Below are positions 59,314 to 64,000 of a DNA stretch of 64,000 nucleotides, one piece after another. The notes beneath the pieces were generated by a model. The model searched no databases, had not been told where the DNA came from, and worked only from the letters and a program-made list of their open reading frames with translations. Both the position numbers and the translations under genes were made by a program. Numbering within the stretch: position 1 is the stretch's first letter; each line of letters starts with the position of its first letter. The stretch comes from Clonostachys chloroleuca (taxonomy: Eukaryota; Ascomycota; Sordariomycetes; Hypocreales; Bionectriaceae), in assembly GCA_037952775.1 (NCBI GenBank), contig JBANAY010000003.1, positions 33,790,001 through 33,854,000 of the forward strand, in the 5' to 3' direction.

Positions 59314-60899
59314 AATGCGCGCCACGGGGTGAGTCGAACGCTCGGGGGTCTGGAAGTTGAAGGCAGATGGCGCAAGGGCGTTGTCGTCGTGCAGGAGACG
59401 TGGGCGCGAAAGGCTCCTGGTCAACCTGGGATTCGGTCTGACGGCGAGGGATGGCGGATGGGAGGAGGATGGTGAGCAGGAAGGTGAGGGTGGGTGGAGG
59501 GTGGTCTGTTTTATTAGTACCGCTTTGGTAGGCCGTTGCTACCTGCCAGCCGAGTAGAAAGGCCGGAACTAAGTAAACAATAACACGTGGGGATAGGCTG
59601 GGGAGGCAGGCAGTACAAATTTGTGCGTCGCCTTTCCTAAAGCTGCTGGTTTGATCAAATCTCGGTTTGCGACTACAAGGGTGGATGATTCTAGATGTAG
59701 GAGAGCCAGTACAAATACGTCCCTAGTTGGACATTTCTGAATACAAAAGGAGTCGCAAGGTCTCAGTATGTATGCAGGCCTCCGCTCCTGGCCGTTCATC
59801 CTCGACCCAAGCCTGCCTCTACGCCCTCTACGGACCCTGTTTGCGGGTAAAATGAAAGGATGGAGAAGGGGTCCTAGCACAGGTCAGAACACCAACCTAC
59901 GACGTATTACCAACTGGCTGCGGCCGTTGACCTCAGGCAAGGAGGCCCTCCGCTTTCTATCCAGATGACAGGGCAAACAACACTGTTTGTGAGTATTGCA
60001 TTGATCTGACACCGGTCGAGCAACGCGCTGGAAGGGGCAAGAGTGATTCTCGGGCACTCCTGCGCCAACAGCTCGAGCGAGACGCGTCTGCCAAGGGACT
60101 GATATAGAGTGAGCATAAGTGGAGCTGTTTCATGTTTTAGGCTAGTGTCGAGATCATTTCTGGCTTGTACCTGCCTTAGATCACTGCTTGGCCCTCCGGC
60201 TCTGCCAAGGAATGCAATGCTTTCTTGTTCGGTGAGCTTTACATTTATGCCATGAATTATCCTGGCCGGGGTTGATCAGAGTCAATGCAGATGGATGATG
60301 CATAACACTTACCTGCCCACTTGGGTTGCTATCTGTGCAGTTGGTTGGTTCAATTTCTGTATTTTGCAGGCAGGCAGCTCTGTTCTGTCCACGTAAGAGG
60401 CGAGTCACTACTTGGGGTAGCTTATCTAGGTAGTGCAGCGCCGAAATTCCATGAATATCTCATCCCAGTTGACGGAAGGGGGAAGGAACAACTAATAGTC
60501 GCTTCCAATTTCTCAACCGAGAATGCCCCAAGCAAACCATAAAAAGAGCTGCAAACGTCTTCTTCAATGAGTTGCTCAAGCTTAAAGAGGGTGCCTAACA
60601 GCATGCGCCACAGCTCTACCTATCTTAGCTGGAGCTGCGTTATACTGCGCCACACTCAGGTAACCGTATCCGCCCCTCCCGGCCTATGGTGAAGCAGTAC
60701 GTAGCGTGAACGGCAAGACGTAGCACTGGTGCACGTCACCTCTTTCTACCAACACTCAGCAATCTCACTCGCGAGACCCCCAAGAAAGCGCACCACTAGA
60801 CATTGCGAATTCGAATTCCAATCATCCTGTCATCAGCCGTGGCACCTCATTCGCTTCTGTGCACTCTTCCATGATCTTCCCACTTTCCGCGCCGATAAG
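59314..60899. promoter_or_regulatory. Divergent region, NTF2-like gene / VPS10
   Basis: About 1.6 kb between two head-to-head genes. An isolated CACGTG lies at about 59584. Short open frames on both strands are not supported as genes. Confidence 0.5.
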
Positions 60900-63800
60900 A
60901 TGAGGTTCGGGGGCAAGGCTGCAGCCTCATGGCGCATCCAGCTCCTGACCATAGCTGGAGTGCTGCTCTCAGCTGTGGTCGCAAAAGATAGCCCAACTGT
61001 GAAAACGACGTCGATGAACAACCCGCCGCTTGGGATCAGTTATTTCGAGGATAGCGACACCATCGTCTTCCACGATTACGAGGAGGGCAATGTCTACCGA
61101 TCCGATGACGCAGGCGTCACCTGGAACACAGCCAAAGGCGTCCCTGACGGCATAGCAACCGCTCTGATCATGCATCGATACGAACCCAAGACAGCTTTCA
61201 TTTTGACAGATAGCAAGAAGCACTTCAAGACCGAGGACCGAGGCGCGTCCTGGACCTCGTGGAATAGCGCCAGCATTCCCAGCTTCTATGAAGCTGATGT
61301 TCTTAGCTTCCACGCCAGCGACCCCAAGCGAATAATCTTCAACGGTATGTCCTGCGAAAGCATCTTTTGCTCGAGGGAGGCCAAATATACGACCGACGGC
61401 TTTGAATCTGTCCACACTCTTCGTCCCTCCACTGCTGGCTGCCACTGGGCCAAATCTTCTCCTGAGTTCACCACTGGCGATAACGACCTCGACAAGAAGA
61501 GGACAATGTGCATTGTTGCCGAGGGATTCGCTTCAACTATCGATGACCAAAAGCTGCGCATCTCAGACTCTTTCTTCGAATCCAATGATGGCAAGATCGC
61601 CGAGTTCGAGCCCAAGCTGAATTCCAACAAGGAGGTCGATGGTGTCGTTAACCTGGCAGTCGTCAAGAGCTATCTCCTTGTTGCTACTTCTTCCAGCTTG
61701 GTGGACGAGATGGTACTCTATGTATCCAAGGACACGCAGACGTGGCACCGTGCCATGTTCCCCACAGCCGAAAAGCACGACCATTCGCATATGCTTACCG
61801 AGGCCTACACCGTCCTTGAGAGCACCAATTCGAGCATTCAAATCGATGCTCTAACCTCGCACCCATCTCATCCCATGGGTGTCTTATTCACCAGTAACTC
61901 GAATGGTACCTACTTCACCGAGAATGTAGCATATACCAACCGAAACAAGAGGGGCCATGTTGATTTTGAGAAGATCAGCGGGATCCAGGGTGTATATCTA
62001 GTCAATGTGGTCGAGAACGGTCACGATGTTGATGAAAAAGGCGCCGAAAAAAAGGTCGTGAGTAAAATCACGTTTGATGATGGCCGAACCTTTAGCAACA
62101 TCAAGGCTGGTGAGGAAACTATCCATGTCCATTCCGAGACTGAGCTTGATAATACAGGACGTGTGTTCTCAAGCCCCGCTCCAGGACTGGCGATGGCAAA
62201 CGGCAACACCGGGGACCAGCTGGGCGACTTCACGAAGGCCAATCTATATGTCTCGGACAATGCTGGGGTGAGCTGGAAGGAAGCGCTCAAAGGTCCCCAC
62301 AAATATGAGTTTGGTGATTCAGGTTCAATCTTGGTTGCTGTTAAGGACTCTAGGGACTCAGACATCGACGAATATTCCTATTCCCTCGACCACGGCGAGA
62401 ATTGGAAGTCGGAGAAGCTTCCTGACGGACTGAAGATTAGACCCGCCATTCTCACCACAACTCAAGACTCGACAAGCCTGAAATTCCTTCTTCTAGGTGT
62501 AAGCGGCGGCTCTTACCATTTCATCGCCATCGATTTTGAGGGTCTTCATGAGCGCACTTGTGGCGATGACGACATGGAGGATTGGCATGCTCGTGTCGAT
62601 TCCGATGGAAACCCAACTTGCCTTATGGGCCACAAGCAAACATATCGCCGCCGCAAGAAGACTGCCGACTGCTTTGTCAAGAGCGAGTTCAAGGACCCAG
62701 TCCCTAAATATGAGAATTGCAAATGCACAGATGCCGATTTTGAATGCGATTACAACTTTCAGCGCAACGGAGAAGATCGTAGCGAATGTGTCAAGGTGGG
62801 ACCCATTGCGCGACCTGAAGGTGTCTGCGGAAAGCCAGAGGATACGTTCAAAGGAAGCTCTGGCTGGAGGCTGATTCCTGGCAATACTTGCGACCGGGTC
62901 GACGGCGCGCAGAAGGATGATCCGGTAGAGAGAAAGTGCTCTGATGCCATTTCCGCTCCGTCTGCTCCCGCCAGTGGAAAGGTATCGATGAAGACGTTCG
63001 AATTTGATACGGACATGAAGGAGATGCAAAAGATACACCTTGAAAGGGGCTTTTCCAGTAACGATGAGACGGTCATTGCTCGGGGCGCCTCACACCTAGT
63101 AGACGGCAATCTACAAATTGACAAGAAGGTCTGGCTGTCAAGCAATCAAGGCAAAGACTGGACTCGCATCCTTGAAGGACAAGACATCTATGGCATTTAT
63201 CCCCATCGTTATTTCCAGGATATTGTTTATTTCACCACGCCGACGAAAAAGGTTATCTATACCATTGACAGAGGCCAAACCTTCCACAGCTTTGACGCTC
63301 CTGAACCTCCAAAGGGCTCCCTGCCGCTGAGCTTTCATCCTGAGAAGAGGGATTGGCTCATCTGGCGCAGCGAAAAATGCGACAAGGGACTAAGTGACTG
63401 CATTGAGCAGACATGGATATCTCTCGACCGTGGTGACGATTGGACGACTCTTCACCGCTACGCCAACAAGTGCGAATTCACTGGAAGTTCTACCTATAGG
63501 AACCGCAATCTAAAGCAGGTGGTTTGTCTTGCTCGAACCGAAGAAAAGAACGACGCCCCTTTCACTGTTAGGACAAGTGATGACTTCTTCCAAGAAGACA
63601 TTACAACCTTCGATGGCCAAGTGACCAACTTTGCAACGATGAACGAATTCATTGTGTTAGTTAGGGATGCAACCGATAAAGAGGACCTGCAGTCTTTTGC
63701 AAGTCTTGACGGGAAACGTTTTGAGAAAGCCCAATTCCCTCATGACTTCCATAAGAACCATGACAGCCAGTATACTTTGCTGGATAGCTCGACGCATGCA

Positions 63801-64000
63801 GTTAATATGTTTGTCTCAGCAGAATCATCCGCTGATTGGAACTATGGCTCCATCGTCAAGAGCAATTCGAATGGCACATCGTACGTTGTGAGTGCCACCA
63901 ATGTCAATGCAAACGCAGCATCTTTTGTCGACTTTGAGAAGGTCCAGGGTCTTGAAGGTGTTGCAATTATCAATGTTGTCTCCAACAGCGATAGTAAAAC
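60900..64000 (+). CDS. VPS10: Vacuolar sorting receptor Vps10/sortilin, 5' part (3' end outside window)
   Basis: Vps10 carries carboxypeptidase Y and other vacuolar proteins from the late Golgi to endosomes and is recycled by retromer. From ATG 60900 (MRFGGKAAASWRIQLLTIAG) the frame is open to the window end, about 1,033 residues, without introns. A signal peptide ends near AVVAKD. Asp-box/BNR repeats of the ten-bladed propeller are visible: SDDAGVTW, TEDRGASW, SDNAGVSW, SLDHGENW; then the cysteine-rich 10CC segment (ERTCGDDDMEDW, GNPTCLMGHKQTY, ENCKCTDADFECDY), and a second Vps10 domain starting at about residue 690 with SSNQGKDW, TIDRGQTF and SLDRGDDW. Fungal Vps10 has two such domains in about 1,500 residues; the membrane helix and tail lie beyond the window. 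Confidence 0.95.
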   Translation, partial: MRFGGKAAASWRIQLLTIAGVLLSAVVAKDSPTVKTTSMNNPPLGISYFEDSDTIVFHDYEEGNVYRSDDAGVTWNTAKGVPDGIATALIMHRYEPKTAFILTDSKKHFKTEDRGASWTSWNSASIPSFYEADVLSFHASDPKRIIFNGMSCESIFCSREAKYTTDGFESVHTLRPSTAGCHWAKSSPEFTTGDNDLDKKRTMCIVAEGFASTIDDQKLRISDSFFESNDGKIAEFEPKLNSNKEVDGVVNLAVVKSYLLVATSSSLVDEMVLYVSKDTQTWHRAMFPTAEKHDHSHMLTEAYTVLESTNSSIQIDALTSHPSHPMGVLFTSNSNGTYFTENVAYTNRNKRGHVDFEKISGIQGVYLVNVVENGHDVDEKGAEKKVVSKITFDDGRTFSNIKAGEETIHVHSETELDNTGRVFSSPAPGLAMANGNTGDQLGDFTKANLYVSDNAGVSWKEALKGPHKYEFGDSGSILVAVKDSRDSDIDEYSYSLDHGENWKSEKLPDGLKIRPAILTTTQDSTSLKFLLLGVSGGSYHFIAIDFEGLHERTCGDDDMEDWHARVDSDGNPTCLMGHKQTYRRRKKTADCFVKSEFKDPVPKYENCKCTDADFECDYNFQRNGEDRSECVKVGPIARPEGVCGKPEDTFKGSSGWRLIPGNTCDRVDGAQKDDPVERKCSDAISAPSAPASGKVSMKTFEFDTDMKEMQKIHLERGFSSNDETVIARGASHLVDGNLQIDKKVWLSSNQGKDWTRILEGQDIYGIYPHRYFQDIVYFTTPTKKVIYTIDRGQTFHSFDAPEPPKGSLPLSFHPEKRDWLIWRSEKCDKGLSDCIEQTWISLDRGDDWTTLHRYANKCEFTGSSTYRNRNLKQVVCLARTEEKNDAPFTVRTSDDFFQEDITTFDGQVTNFATMNEFIVLVRDATDKEDLQSFASLDGKRFEKAQFPHDFHKNHDSQYTLLDSSTHAVNMFVSAESSADWNYGSIVKSNSNGTSYVVSATNVNANAASFVDFEKVQGLEGVAIINVVSNSDSK

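Noticed and set aside
59314..59424. N-terminal extension of the NTF2-like protein to 59424
   Set aside because: The extension begins at TTG; the first ATG (59313) gives the N-terminus expected for the family.

Overview
The window is nuclear DNA from a filamentous ascomycete (Pezizomycotina; I would guess a sordariomycete, on general protein resemblance only). The reasons are short 50-90 nt spliceosomal introns with GTAAGT/GTACGT-like donors and CTAAC-like branch sites, genes packed on both strands without operons, and a clear set of fungal housekeeping orthologues. I count 26 protein genes. Two are cut by the window edges (Dopey/DopA at the left, VPS10 at the right). I found no convincing tRNA, rRNA, transposon or CRISPR. 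Exon boundaries were worked out by eye from reading frame, splice consensus and remembered family sequences, not from alignments.

Layout. 1-8.8 kb: 3' part of dopA (+), RRN3 (-), hapC/HAP3 (-). 8.8-12.1 kb: long gene-free leader of hapC. 12.1-16.9 kb: compact block with prefoldin 2 (-), CMC2 (+), a TMEM14-family protein (-), OST2/DAD1 (+) and GRH1/GRASP (-). 17.5-23.4 kb: a fructosamine-kinase-like gene (-), TGS1 (+), a KEL3-like kelch protein (+) and a tiny cysteine-rich protein (-). 24.2-26.6 kb: a C2H2 transcription factor (-) with 3.4 kb of non-coding DNA upstream. 30-39.6 kb: a disordered hypothetical (-), ADE16/17 (+), a GT69/CAP59-type glycosyltransferase (-) and PMT4 (-). 41-45.6 kb: MMF1/RidA (+), ARC40 (-), MSL1/U2B'' (+) and ATG10 (-). 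47.2-53.1 kb: a secreted cellobiose-dehydrogenase-like GMC flavoprotein (+), a GH47 mannosidase (+) and a Gfd2/YDR514C-like protein (-). 54.9-64 kb: an amino-acid permease (+), an NTF2-like protein (-) and VPS10 (+).

How the genes relate. They are not a pathway cluster, but many serve the secretory route: OST2 and PMT4 (N- and O-glycosylation), the GH47 mannosidase (glycan trimming), GRH1 (Golgi structure), DopA and VPS10 (Golgi/endosome traffic) and the GT69 enzyme. The rest are general housekeeping: Pol I transcription, CCAAT-binding complex, purine synthesis, actin nucleation, splicing, autophagy.

The most notable sequence-level observation is a cluster of genes in the first 27 kb whose otherwise intact reading frame is broken by one base: dopA, TMEM14, OST2, GRH1, the fructosamine-kinase gene and the C2H2 factor. 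Several breaks fall in runs of five or more G/C. Consensus error in the assembly is the simplest explanation. I also see two probable GC-AG introns (TGS1, ATG10), a 14-nt microexon (MMF1), a first exon that is only ATG (TMEM14 gene), a degenerate ~66-bp repeat, a G-quadruplex motif and several palindromes in shared promoters. I did not find a convincing undescribed biological system.
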